Virus record (IMG/VR): IMGVR_UViG_3300023109_000141
Coordinates: 1 to 23,787 of that record
Length of the DNA: 23,787 nucleotides
DNA from: a virus
Direction: 5' to 3' (one strand)
A model generated the notes under the pieces. It was not told the DNA's origin. It saw only the letters and a list, made by a program, of their open reading frames with translations, and did no database searches. Position numbers and translations under genes: made by a program. Of the stretch, positions 16,504 to 23,787 are shown piece after piece; within the stretch, counting starts at the first letter, position 1, and the number at the start of each line of letters is the position of its first letter.

Positions 16504-16511
16504 TATTTATA
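16504..16511 (-). promoter_or_regulatory. T4-type late promoter TATAAATA (for the 1979-residue gene)
   Basis: On the minus strand there is a perfect TATAAATA, the -10-like element that T4-family phages use with their own sigma-like late factor. It lies 60 bases before the ATG at 16443. No -35 element is needed in this system. The leader contains an AAAGGAG ribosome site just before the gene. Confidence 0.85.
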
Positions 16512-16527
16512 ATTCTTTTTTCCTCTA

Positions 16528-17430
16528 TTATGGAGTGGAACTCGATACCAATAGATCGATATCGTCTCTACTGCCGTCTTCTGATGTAAATCTAAGAAGG
16601 CCGCTGATCAATTCTTGACCGTCGAATGTGGTCAATAGCGGCACTTGCTCTTGCGACCCATCATTCAATTTTACCGGTAGGTATGGGACGCTACTGCTGC
16701 CCCCGCCCCCGACAATCGCTGACGGAATAAATTTTCCGGTAGAGTTGTCGTAAACAATCCCGACAGGATCTCCTGCCGCAACTAGAGTATTTATTTCGGA
16801 TTGCGAATGTCCGGCATACTCGAAGTTATTCATTGCACTTTGAATATTCTGTAGATTATTTACTAATGACTCTACACTAGTTGCAATAGAACTTCCAGAT
16901 ACCCCAAATTCTCCGATATATCTAGCACCAGAGATATAAATTACCTTTCCGGTTATCCCGTTCGGAAGATTATTTCCTATAAAATGAAGAATCCCGCTCT
17001 GATAATCAAAAAACCATTCGTCATCATTTCCTGATCCAGCTGCAAATATTTGGCTGCCGGCCGTTTGTGGATTTTGCGTACCAGAAGATTCTACATACAC
17101 CTTGATCTGATACGTGGAGCCAAACTCAGGGGGTATCCAGTCTGTTAGCCCAGTTATCCATGTCCGGTTCGCAGAGGCGGTTAAATCTTTTATGCATTCT
17201 ATAGTGGTAGATTGGGAATCTAGATACACCCCGATATAATCGGTATCGATCGCCGGCATAATTGCAGAAATCTGTGCAGAGTCTGTCCATAGTCGATCGC
17301 CTCTAAGCAGAAGTGGGCTTGGAATGCTTTCGTTAGTCGCGCCCTTTATTGAGTTAATGTCTGTCTTAGAAGCTCCATATCCGAGCTTCTTCCACAGATA
17401 GTCAATTTTTCGATCGTCGGAAATTGCCAT
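16528..17430 (-). CDS. Virion structural protein, 300 residues
   Basis: This is a complete frame with GAGG five bases before the ATG, starting eight bases after the stop of the PKD-containing gene. The N-terminus (MAISDDRKIDYLWKKLGYG followed by ASKTD) resembles, from memory, a conserved start seen in structural proteins of marine T4-like phages. That likeness should be checked by search. The central region has DDEWFFDYQSGILHFIG followed by GKVIYISGARYIGEFG, typical of a beta-sandwich in baseplate or fibre proteins. A helical segment near residues 180-205 (SVESLVNNLQNIQSAMNNF) may trimerise, and a glycine-rich VGGGGSSS hinge precedes the C-terminal domain. It is the last gene before a late promoter and probably closes the upstream transcription block. 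Its precise place in the virion is unknown. Confidence 0.78.
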   Translation of the reverse strand: MAISDDRKIDYLWKKLGYGASKTDINSIKGATNESIPSPLLLRGDRLWTDSAQISAIMPAIDTDYIGVYLDSQSTTIECIKDLTASANRTWITGLTDWIPPEFGSTYQIKVYVESSGTQNPQTAGSQIFAAGSGNDDEWFFDYQSGILHFIGNNLPNGITGKVIYISGARYIGEFGVSGSSIATSVESLVNNLQNIQSAMNNFEYAGHSQSEINTLVAAGDPVGIVYDNSTGKFIPSAIVGGGGSSSVPYLPVKLNDGSQEQVPLLTTFDGQELISGLLRFTSEDGSRDDIDLLVSSSTP

Positions 17431-17438
17431 TATCGCCT

Positions 17439-20258
17439 CTACGTGATAGCAATAGAATTGACTGATTGTCCAGCACTCAGCGCAATTCTAATTAACGCAA
17501 CATTTTCAGTTGCATTTGTTAAGTTTTCTGTTCCTAATGTCATTCTATAACTCCCGCTTAGGTTGATATTTGTTTGCAATCGGTCAGACCCAGTAGATGC
17601 GCAGCCATTACTTCCGTTGCCCCCTAACGCAGTATTCGATCCCGGCACCCCAGCTCCAGCATACTGCACAGAACAATCCAACCACCCATTAATTGTGCTA
17701 GATCCGTCGATTGTTGTGCCTGGAGCTGCAATCCATGCGCCGCTGATTCCGCTGGAAGATATATTAATATTAAAGTTTGCGGTGACAGTTCTTCTGAACG
17801 CAAAAGTAAAATACTGAATGCCTACTGCAGCGCTCCTATCGGGTCCTGTAGGGAGATGGCCAGAGGTATAATTTTCGACGCTATGCTTCAGTTTCCCCAA
17901 TCGTATAGTCGCTTCTTGTGTCCCTGTGACGCCGGGATCTGCCAATTCTGTATATGGGCTGTTTGTGTAATATTGGACAGATCCATTTATAGGCGGATTG
18001 TCTGTAGTCTCTGAAGCAAAATCAAATATTCTTGTGCCGTTATCGTCGAAACCCTCGCCCAGAGAAGAACTAACGCCAATCGAAGTTTCGTTTATTCCTG
18101 CCTGATTCGCGGTATGTACTTGCAAGATCGTATCATTTGTCGCATAACTACTAAAGCCGTTTACGTTATTGGCTCGGATTTTTATTTTTTCGACAGATCG
18201 GACACTAGAATTTGTTATATTGATATCCAAGGAATTTATGTTATATTGGGCAGTCTTTGCAGTATTTGCATTTGGAATGCCTCCTGTTAAAAACGTGTTA
18301 GCGGGATCGTCTATTTCTGAATAAGAATACGTTTTATTAATTATAGAGTTTCCGACAGTTCCTTCTAAATTTACGCCCCCCGAAACTTCTATAACGGCGT
18401 TTGTGCTCTTATATGTCTGGCCTATGAAATTCGTTAATTGTATCCCGCTCCAAATTAAGGAAGATCCGGTATCATAATAAGGAATTCCGCTGATGTATTT
18501 GTAGTTTCCAACATTTTCTGTTATAGTTCCTGATGTAATAGAAGGAGCTGATGTCAAGTCATCTTTGACGAATTCTACGGCATTGGTATTTCCCGTTTCT
18601 GAGTGAGACAGCTTGAAGCTGTTGACGCCGGCTAGAATTGTGCTAGAGGCTTTTGATATTTTTGCTCGGAATCCTTTATATAAATTAGGATAGTAAATGC
18701 TAGAGTTAAATGTTATCAAGTTCCCTTCCGAATTTAGTAGATTATAATCACTTTCCTGAGTGATGGTTAAACTACCATAAGATCCTGAGTTATTTTCCGA
18801 AGTGAGGATTGTAGATCCATCGGCGACTTCGTTGACAATCGCGGTAAGAGAGCCCTGATTTGCATTATACGCGAACGTCTCTATCTCGGAAGATTGAGTA
18901 AGCCCTGAATTGGAGGTTATTCTGCTGACAGAACTACCTGCGACTAATGCCGTGATTCCGCTATTATCTAAGAATCCGTATGCTAACTTTGCCGAGGATC
19001 CGACGTTTTCATTAAAAGCTATTGTTTTAGTATTCAGCCCATTTGGAGGACCTATGTCGGCGCTATATATTTTTAGTGAAGTTGTCTCACTCAGAGGAAT
19101 AACCGAAGGATCTGCTGTTGTATGCGAATCTAGACTGAGCCTAAGAGTGTCCTGCCCGTTGCCGCTAGAAGTTCCTTGGGCCCAAGTGTGCTGCAGCCTA
19201 CTTCCGGCAACTCCGCCCACAGCAGAATCGCTTTCGATAGTATCGTTAGGAGATGTGTCGCCCCATTCCACCGAGTACGACACATCCCCCATTGAAGTAT
19301 TTGTAGTCAAATTCTCCATCCATAAAGAATTTCCTTCTATGACATACATCTCATTATTTGTTATAGGAGCTCCTCCCACCGAGTTGCGATACATTCTGAA
19401 TGCGACTGATGGATTTGCAGTATAAATTATGACATAGTCTTCTTTGATATGCGAAGCATCACTGCCTGTCCCAGTTCCCTGATCATTGAACGCCCGGACT
19501 GTCACAGTATATGGGCTATCAGAATTCGATACATAGCTATGACTGGGAGTAGCATCCGAAGACCCATTTGTTTGAGAACCATCTCCCCAATCTATATCGT
19601 ACCTATTTGGATTTCCGTCCGAAGTTATGTTGAGGACGACATTCATTCCTTCGCCCCCTGATAATGGAGCCCCACTAAATGATACGCTCTTAACAAACGT
19701 ATTATTTCTGACATTATCTAGAGCTTCATTAAGATCATCGATAACATCCGAAGTTTTTGCCGTTTCTTGTATGTCGATTGCGCCATCATCGTATGTCCCG
19801 TCAGACGGCAGTCCGATATTTAATTCCGTCGCAGTTAATATGGTATTGATAGACAACGTTCCGATTTTGCTATTCGAGTCGTAATTGAATATCAAATTCC
19901 CATCAAAAACTAATTTTTCAACTTCTACTTCCGATACAGCTGATCCATCAGAATCTACTCCTGACGCTATTTGGGAACTTCCTACCTCTATCCAAGTATC
20001 ATTGTCGGAATAATATAGTTTTCCGGTAGAAATATCTTTTGCAAGCCTTCCATCGATAGGAGAAGTGTCAAAATCAGCAAAGCTTGAAAACTCTTCATAA
20101 TGTATAGTTTGCAAGTTAGCTCGAAATTGATCTAGGCTTGTTGTTCCTGTGCCACCATTAGCAATTTCAAGAACATCGCCGTCGACAAATTCTCCAAGAA
20201 TAACTTCTCCGTCGTTTTGATATATAGCTTTTACTGGTCTTGGTGTATTGAATGCCAA
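17439..20258 (-). CDS. Fibre-like virion protein with PKD-like domains, 939 residues, probable TTG start
   Basis: The open frame extends back to an ATG at 20357, but that stretch lies inside the PAAR gene. The better start is TTG at 20256-20258, seven bases after a GGAG, giving (M)AFNTPRPVKAIYQNDG. Near residues 35-41 is the tail-fibre motif GGTGTTS, followed by FRANLQ. A GKLYYSDNDTWIEVG cap lies near residues 79-93. A GLPSDGTYDDG segment near 149-159 precedes a DDLNEALDNV helix. Two PKD-like domains follow, at about 187-280 (WGDGS at 224-228, HSY at 240-242) and about 281-400 (EWGD at 331-334). The middle is a long beta-rich shaft. The last 130 residues include GAWIAAPGTTIDG and a Cys-containing segment, consistent with a globular end domain. 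The protein probably lies on the virion surface and binds a partner or the host. The fibre class is supported; the receptor is unknown. Confidence 0.82.
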   Translation of the reverse strand: MAFNTPRPVKAIYQNDGEVILGEFVDGDVLEIANGGTGTTSLDQFRANLQTIHYEEFSSFADFDTSPIDGRLAKDISTGKLYYSDNDTWIEVGSSQIASGVDSDGSAVSEVEVEKLVFDGNLIFNYDSNSKIGTLSINTILTATELNIGLPSDGTYDDGAIDIQETAKTSDVIDDLNEALDNVRNNTFVKSVSFSGAPLSGGEGMNVVLNITSDGNPNRYDIDWGDGSQTNGSSDATPSHSYVSNSDSPYTVTVRAFNDQGTGTGSDASHIKEDYVIIYTANPSVAFRMYRNSVGGAPITNNEMYVIEGNSLWMENLTTNTSMGDVSYSVEWGDTSPNDTIESDSAVGGVAGSRLQHTWAQGTSSGNGQDTLRLSLDSHTTADPSVIPLSETTSLKIYSADIGPPNGLNTKTIAFNENVGSSAKLAYGFLDNSGITALVAGSSVSRITSNSGLTQSSEIETFAYNANQGSLTAIVNEVADGSTILTSENNSGSYGSLTITQESDYNLLNSEGNLITFNSSIYYPNLYKGFRAKISKASSTILAGVNSFKLSHSETGNTNAVEFVKDDLTSAPSITSGTITENVGNYKYISGIPYYDTGSSLIWSGIQLTNFIGQTYKSTNAVIEVSGGVNLEGTVGNSIINKTYSYSEIDDPANTFLTGGIPNANTAKTAQYNINSLDINITNSSVRSVEKIKIRANNVNGFSSYATNDTILQVHTANQAGINETSIGVSSSLGEGFDDNGTRIFDFASETTDNPPINGSVQYYTNSPYTELADPGVTGTQEATIRLGKLKHSVENYTSGHLPTGPDRSAAVGIQYFTFAFRRTVTANFNINISSSGISGAWIAAPGTTIDGSSTINGWLDCSVQYAGAGVPGSNTALGGNGSNGCASTGSDRLQTNINLSGSYRMTLGTENLTNATENVALIRIALSAGQSVNSIAIT

Positions 20259-20268
20259 AATATGTCTC
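20256..20268 (-). promoter_or_regulatory. Ribosome binding site setting a TTG start
   Basis: Immediately after the PAAR stop (20269-20271) the transcript reads GAGACATATTTTGGCATTC, with GGAG overlapping the stop codon and TTG seven bases later in the fibre frame. There is no in-frame ATG between the PAAR stop and the conserved-looking segment AFNTPRPVK. An ATT codon directly before the TTG is a less likely alternative. Confidence 0.65.
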
Positions 20269-20556
20269 CTATCCTCCAGCAAATACGTTGTTGCTGCCCT
20301 GCAATATTGCAGAGCCACAAGAGACGGGATCTCCCTTGCGCGCCAAAGGCTTTCCATTCACATATACTGTCGAAGATCCTGCAGAAGTAACTCCGCCGTG
20401 CTTGGACTTCCCGCAAGGATGTAGATTCCATATATCCCCTTTTCTGTGGGCCGGCCGAGAATTCACGAAAACATTTGAACTTCCTGCAGCGCAAGGCCTT
20501 GGAGCATAACATCCATGACCTGTACAGGAATCTCCTAACCTAGTTACAGCTGACAT
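20269..20556 (-). CDS. PAAR-domain tail spike tip protein (T4 gp5.4-like)
   Basis: This 95-residue protein has the full PAAR pattern. It opens with an N-terminal RLGDSCTGHGC segment. Two beta-hairpin repeats follow, SSNVFVNSRPAHRKGD (residues 26-41) and SSTVYVNGKPLARKGD (61-76), then SCGS and a closing GSNNVFAGG. Proteins of this family form a small cone that caps the trimeric central spike of contractile tails, with a bound metal near the apex held by His and Cys side chains. Good candidates here are His14, His46, His53 and Cys80. The length is close to T4 gp5.4. Its first codons overlap the end of the 896-residue gene by 17 bp, and the next gene starts about ten bases after its stop. Extra cysteines (11, 16, 22, 48) are noted separately. 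The family assignment is confident; the exact metal ligands are inferred. Confidence 0.93.
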   Translation of the reverse strand: MSAVTRLGDSCTGHGCYAPRPCAAGSSNVFVNSRPAHRKGDIWNLHPCGKSKHGGVTSAGSSTVYVNGKPLARKGDPVSCGSAILQGSNNVFAGG

Positions 20557-23230
20557 ATATTGGGTATCCTCTAGTAGTTACTCTTTCTGGTACATCGTCA
20601 TAATAATCCTTCTCGGATATTTCGGTAGAGCAGTCGAATGTAAATTTGTCTATCGTCTCCAGCCGTTCGTATTCTGCTTCTTCTTCTGGGCTTCCCTTAG
20701 AAATTTCCAAAAAATTTAATTGTTCTTCGTACTGATATTGAGTCAATCCGGCAGTTCCATTAGAATATGTAGTTTTCAGCTCGTCTATGACTTGCTGTAT
20801 TTCATTAATATTTTGACTTATATCGAATCGATAATGCCCTTTGTTGCGCATCTCGGTCAACCATTCGTGTCGATCTTCTCTGTCTGTTATGCCGTCCACA
20901 TTTAATAAAAATCTATCTTTATCGTAAGTGTAGTTATTATTTATGGGGAAAAATAAGTCTATAGTTTTGATCAGACCGCTCGCGGTCGATACTTCGGATT
21001 CCAATACTACAAAATTAGACGTTCCGTTTGATGCGGATTGAAGATCTTCGACGACTAGCCTCAACGTATCTTCGACAACTATTTGGTTAACGTCTGATGC
21101 ATTGAAAGAGCCCTCTATATTATCTATTTCGTATCTAATGATATTTAGATTTTTTGGTTCGGCTCCGAGAATTGAAAATTCTCTTTCATAATTAAATAGT
21201 ATTTTTGTTATAGTGGCCTCACCTTGCAGTATTCCAGACTCGTTTTTCTGATGAATTTTGTCTCCTATTTCAAATCCATCAGAATCTATAATATCAATAG
21301 TACCTTTCGTCGTGGCTCTTCCTACGACAGTGACCTCTATCTCTTTGATCTGTTCGGGATTAAAATCCGTATAATCAATATCAATCGTCAAATTTTGTTC
21401 CTGTATCCAAGATTCGTAGGAATAGCGATTCAAAAACTGCTCAGTTTCGCTCAACGATCCGCTTATGATTGAGTTGTCAATAGAAAGGCAATCTGGTAGT
21501 CGAGCATTTACTATATCATAAACAAAATTGAAATTAGTACTTATTGCATTCTGATCTAAATCGTGATATATCTCGTCGAACTCAAAAAGTTTTTGTGATA
21601 CCGAATTTCTTCCCGAAACGATCTGAGCAAATCTGTATTCTTGTGCGATATTGTTCAGAGTAGAATCTTTGATATAATCTATGTCCATTAACCTAGAACT
21701 ATTGCCTAGCGCCACTATGTGCGGAACTGCGTGACCAGTATGCGAACCTCCGGTGGTAGGATGATTTGATTCTGGTCGGTAGTATATAGTTTCGTGAGGC
21801 TTTATTGCGTCGTGAGAAGTTATATTTGTAGACAAAAATAGATCGTTAATATACTCGTATAATGTGTCATAATCCTTATGATACCCAGCATACCTAGCCT
21901 CCATCGTATTATAAAAAACGAATACTTCGCCGACTTCGGTTACGACATATTTTCCGCCAAATTTTATTTCTTCATAGCGGAACTTGAATATATTTCGGTC
22001 CGGAGTATGAACTTTGGTTTGCAAGAATTGTTCGTCTGGAATATATGCGCTATCGGTGGCAGTTTTAATGTAGGGAACATAGCCAAGATAATCTTGATAG
22101 TCGTCTAATTCTATATAAAAAATGCTGCGAATAAATGTTTTATCGCTATCTGATATGTATATCGGCTGTAAATTTATTAAGATATCATTTTTTTGATGAG
22201 CATAAAATTCGGTTTCTACTACGAGGTCAGAAACTACTTTAGCATAATCTCCTGTATGCGCCTGTTTTGGAATATATCGATGAAAGAAATTATTTATCGG
22301 ATGATATTGTGTCTTCGGGCTTCCGTATACTAGATTTTTTGTTTCATATACTCTATCTATTTCATTATCGAAGAACATAGAATCGTCAATATTTTCTAAA
22401 ATAGTATCAAATTTTAAATAATACAGTCCCGAGTCCGGACTCTGTAATATAGGAACTTCTTGTTCAAAAATACTTCTTCCTATGTCTTGAGCAATTGGAG
22501 CCGGAGTTGAATCTAATAAAAACGAGTTTCTATTCAGGGAAAAGTGTTCTAGCCGAGACTTTATCGTAAGCGCTGCGACGATATTCAGGTTCAGAGATCC
22601 GTTTAGTGGATTTAGACTTCCCGTGATTGCGTCTTTTCGATTTTCGCCGAAATATAGTGCATCGATTATGTATTTGGAATTTGTTTGGCCAAGACCAAGC
22701 TCTTTAATGCTATCTTCGATCAAATTTATATTGTTCAGGGCATATTCTTTTTTCTTGTCAAATTGATCCAGCGTCATATGAGAGTATGACTTCAGTCGTC
22801 GCTGTATGTTTTCTGTCAGCTGCCCATAAGATATGCCTGTCGCTATTAGATTATTTAGCGCCTGATGGATTTGTGTTGTATATTTCGTGTCTATTAAATT
22901 AGTTTGATTTCCAGCATTGTAAGCGGAACCTAAAACGTACTCCAAGTTGTGGGAAGGTGCATCAAAAAATGTATTATACATTTCCCCAATATAAACCTCG
23001 TTTGTTGGAAATGAGGTGGAGGTGACTCTGTCCAAATAATCATTATACTTGAATGGGTCATAATATACGTTCTGCTTTTCAGTGAATCCTGCTGCCGTAT
23101 CTATGGTGTATTCTTTGAATAAATTTTTATATACAATATCTATTTCTGATGGCTCAGTAAATATAAACGAAGACATGTTGACTGTCTTCGCTTTGGTTAT
23201 TATATTTCCCGACCCAAAAAATACTGGCAT
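20540..23230 (-). CDS. Virion structural protein of unknown function, 896 residues (baseplate-region)
   Basis: This is a full-length open frame starting MPVFFGSGN. An AAGG purine tract lies about seven bases before the ATG, and the start is one base after the preceding stop. The protein is rich in Asp, Tyr, Asn and Ile, and I see no signal peptide or transmembrane stretch. The first half looks mixed alpha/beta with helical stretches. The second half has repeated beta-type segments such as the TVVGRATTKGTIDIIDSDG region. The C-terminal part (about residue 800 on) is helical and charged and ends YPIYVSCN. I cannot assign it to a named T4 baseplate protein. Its place immediately before the PAAR tip gene, with a 17-bp overlap, suggests that both are made together for the baseplate or spike complex. 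That role is inferred from context only. Confidence 0.75.
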   Translation of the reverse strand: MPVFFGSGNIITKAKTVNMSSFIFTEPSEIDIVYKNLFKEYTIDTAAGFTEKQNVYYDPFKYNDYLDRVTSTSFPTNEVYIGEMYNTFFDAPSHNLEYVLGSAYNAGNQTNLIDTKYTTQIHQALNNLIATGISYGQLTENIQRRLKSYSHMTLDQFDKKKEYALNNINLIEDSIKELGLGQTNSKYIIDALYFGENRKDAITGSLNPLNGSLNLNIVAALTIKSRLEHFSLNRNSFLLDSTPAPIAQDIGRSIFEQEVPILQSPDSGLYYLKFDTILENIDDSMFFDNEIDRVYETKNLVYGSPKTQYHPINNFFHRYIPKQAHTGDYAKVVSDLVVETEFYAHQKNDILINLQPIYISDSDKTFIRSIFYIELDDYQDYLGYVPYIKTATDSAYIPDEQFLQTKVHTPDRNIFKFRYEEIKFGGKYVVTEVGEVFVFYNTMEARYAGYHKDYDTLYEYINDLFLSTNITSHDAIKPHETIYYRPESNHPTTGGSHTGHAVPHIVALGNSSRLMDIDYIKDSTLNNIAQEYRFAQIVSGRNSVSQKLFEFDEIYHDLDQNAISTNFNFVYDIVNARLPDCLSIDNSIISGSLSETEQFLNRYSYESWIQEQNLTIDIDYTDFNPEQIKEIEVTVVGRATTKGTIDIIDSDGFEIGDKIHQKNESGILQGEATITKILFNYEREFSILGAEPKNLNIIRYEIDNIEGSFNASDVNQIVVEDTLRLVVEDLQSASNGTSNFVVLESEVSTASGLIKTIDLFFPINNNYTYDKDRFLLNVDGITDREDRHEWLTEMRNKGHYRFDISQNINEIQQVIDELKTTYSNGTAGLTQYQYEEQLNFLEISKGSPEEEAEYERLETIDKFTFDCSTEISEKDYYDDVPERVTTRGYPIYVSCN

Positions 23231-23231
23231 A

Positions 23232-23787
23232 TTATAACCTTATAGCCCGACTTCTTCCCAAGCGATCGATAAATGGGCCAATGAATTGATTGGAAGTTGA
23301 AATTCTGAATGGTCTCAGCTTGTAAAAAGTCATCCTTCCGTCCCGCAATCTAATTATTCCTTTAGTTTCTGAGTCAGAGTTAACTTCATCTGGATCTTGG
23401 TTTATGTCTGCATTGTCTAATGGTGTTTCTGATAACCCATCACCGTCGGTTAGATCCGAGGTTTCTGTTTCCGCTTGATCTAGGTCATCGGAAATTTCGT
23501 TTGCCTCTGACTCGGCGTCATTATTAGAACTTCCAATCTGAGATGGCTGTTCTTCTACTACATCAGCAGAATCTCCTAATTCGCTAGGCTCTTCTTCGTA
23601 TGAGTCTGAGGAACTTCCAATTTGAGATGGCTGTTCTTCTACTACATCAGCAGAATCTCCTGTGTCTTGTGGTTGTTCTGTTCCTACATCAGCAGAATCT
23701 CCTGTGTCTTGTGGCTGTTCTGTTCCTACATCCGCAGAATCTCCTGTGTCTTGTGGCTGTTCTGTTCCTACATCCGCAGAATCTCCT
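23232..23787 (-). CDS. Partial acidic repeat protein, C-terminal 184 residues (phage structural region)
   Basis: The open frame enters from beyond the window's right edge and stops at TAA 23232-23234, so its start and N-terminal domain are not visible. The visible part begins with three consecutive 14-residue units, GDSADVGTEQPQDT. Two variant units with the core GDSADVVEEQPSQIGSS follow. A long Asp/Glu/Ser-rich low-complexity stretch comes next, then a short basic and aromatic tail (RLRDGRMTFYKLRPFR ... IDRLGRSRAIRL). The acidic repeats look like a flexible, highly charged linker or decoration, and the basic tail could be an anchoring peptide. Only one base separates its stop from the ATG of the next gene, so the two are probably co-transcribed and translationally coupled. 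I do not recognise the family. Its position just before virion genes suggests a structural or baseplate role, but that is inference. Confidence 0.8.
   Translation of the reverse strand, partial: GDSADVGTEQPQDTGDSADVGTEQPQDTGDSADVGTEQPQDTGDSADVVEEQPSQIGSSSDSYEEEPSELGDSADVVEEQPSQIGSSNNDAESEANEISDDLDQAETETSDLTDGDGLSETPLDNADINQDPDEVNSDSETKGIIRLRDGRMTFYKLRPFRISTSNQFIGPFIDRLGRSRAIRL
23527..23786 (-). repeat. 42-bp tandem repeats and 51-bp direct repeat inside the acidic gene
   Basis: Three in-frame 42-bp units lie at 23745-23786, 23703-23744 and 23661-23702. The first two look identical, and the third differs at synonymous positions. The array may continue past the window edge. A 51-bp segment at 23611-23661 recurs at 23527-23577 with about one difference. 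All units keep the reading frame, so copy-number changes would lengthen or shorten the acidic linker without breaking the protein. Confidence 0.9.

Noticed and set aside
18910-19425. Plus-strand frame of 171 residues inside the PKD-containing gene
   Set aside because: It lies wholly within a strong minus-strand gene, has no clear ribosome site and no recognisable motif. Its length is explained by codon bias of the real gene.
20259-20357. ATG-initiated 33-residue extension of the 939-residue protein
   Set aside because: It is the PAAR gene read in a different frame, and a better ribosome site precedes the TTG.
20269-20556. PAAR gene as part of a bacterial type VI secretion system
   Set aside because: The surrounding genes are fibre-like and carry phage late promoters, and no secretion-system genes are present.

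Overview
This window looks like part of the late structural region of a tailed phage with a T4-like contractile tail, most likely from a marine or aquatic virus. It covers baseplate and spike components followed by tail fibre and adhesin genes. The evidence is a PAAR spike-tip protein of T4 gp5.4 size, several very long beta-rich proteins carrying tail-fibre signatures (GGTG(A/T)(S/T) motifs, a DAANKAYVDAV module, LYYW-type caps, PKD-like and FG-GAP repeats), and five perfect copies of the T4-type late promoter TATAAATA, all in gaps between genes. Base composition looks moderately AT-rich by eye. The host cannot be named from this window. All convincing genes are on the minus strand, and no tRNA, integrase, transposase or CRISPR array was seen.

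Layout in transcription order, from high to low coordinates. (1) 23787-16528 is a tightly packed block: the C-terminus of an acidic, 14-residue-repeat protein cut by the window edge; an 896-residue virion protein of unknown role; a 95-residue PAAR tip protein; a 939-residue PKD-containing fibre-like protein that probably starts at TTG; and a 300-residue virion protein. Its promoter lies outside the window. (2) A late promoter at 16504-16511 drives a 1979-residue giant virion protein and a 141-residue short fibre-like protein. (3) A late promoter at 10031-10038 drives a 1019-residue repeat-built long fibre, closed by a strong terminator at 6843-6872. (4) A late promoter at 6814-6821 drives two small overlapping helical proteins of 68 and 71 residues. 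(5) A late promoter at 6307-6314 drives four consecutive genes whose products share an N-terminal helical domain, closed by a UUCG-loop terminator at 30-55. (6) A fifth late promoter at 20-27 points out of the window towards the next gene.

The most interesting part is block 5 (135-6249), which looks like a modular adhesin cassette. Four paralogues of 296, 196, 179 and 1318 residues keep a similar N-terminal domain of about 80 residues, with an N-x-R motif at almost exactly the same position. They share a similar LYYW-type C-terminal cap hairpin but differ in what is attached. Two carry only the cap. One carries a cupredoxin-like domain inserted inside the cap, with a His/Cys/His/Met set that could form a type 1 copper site. 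One carries two consecutive sets of seven FG-GAP blades, the second set nested inside a BspA/DUF285-type repeat. The second blade set is nearly identical at the DNA level and has mosaic sharing between blades, which suggests recent duplication or gene conversion. The proposed reading is a set of exchangeable receptor-binding or surface-decorating tips on a common docking module. That reading is inference, while the repeats, motifs and order are visible directly.
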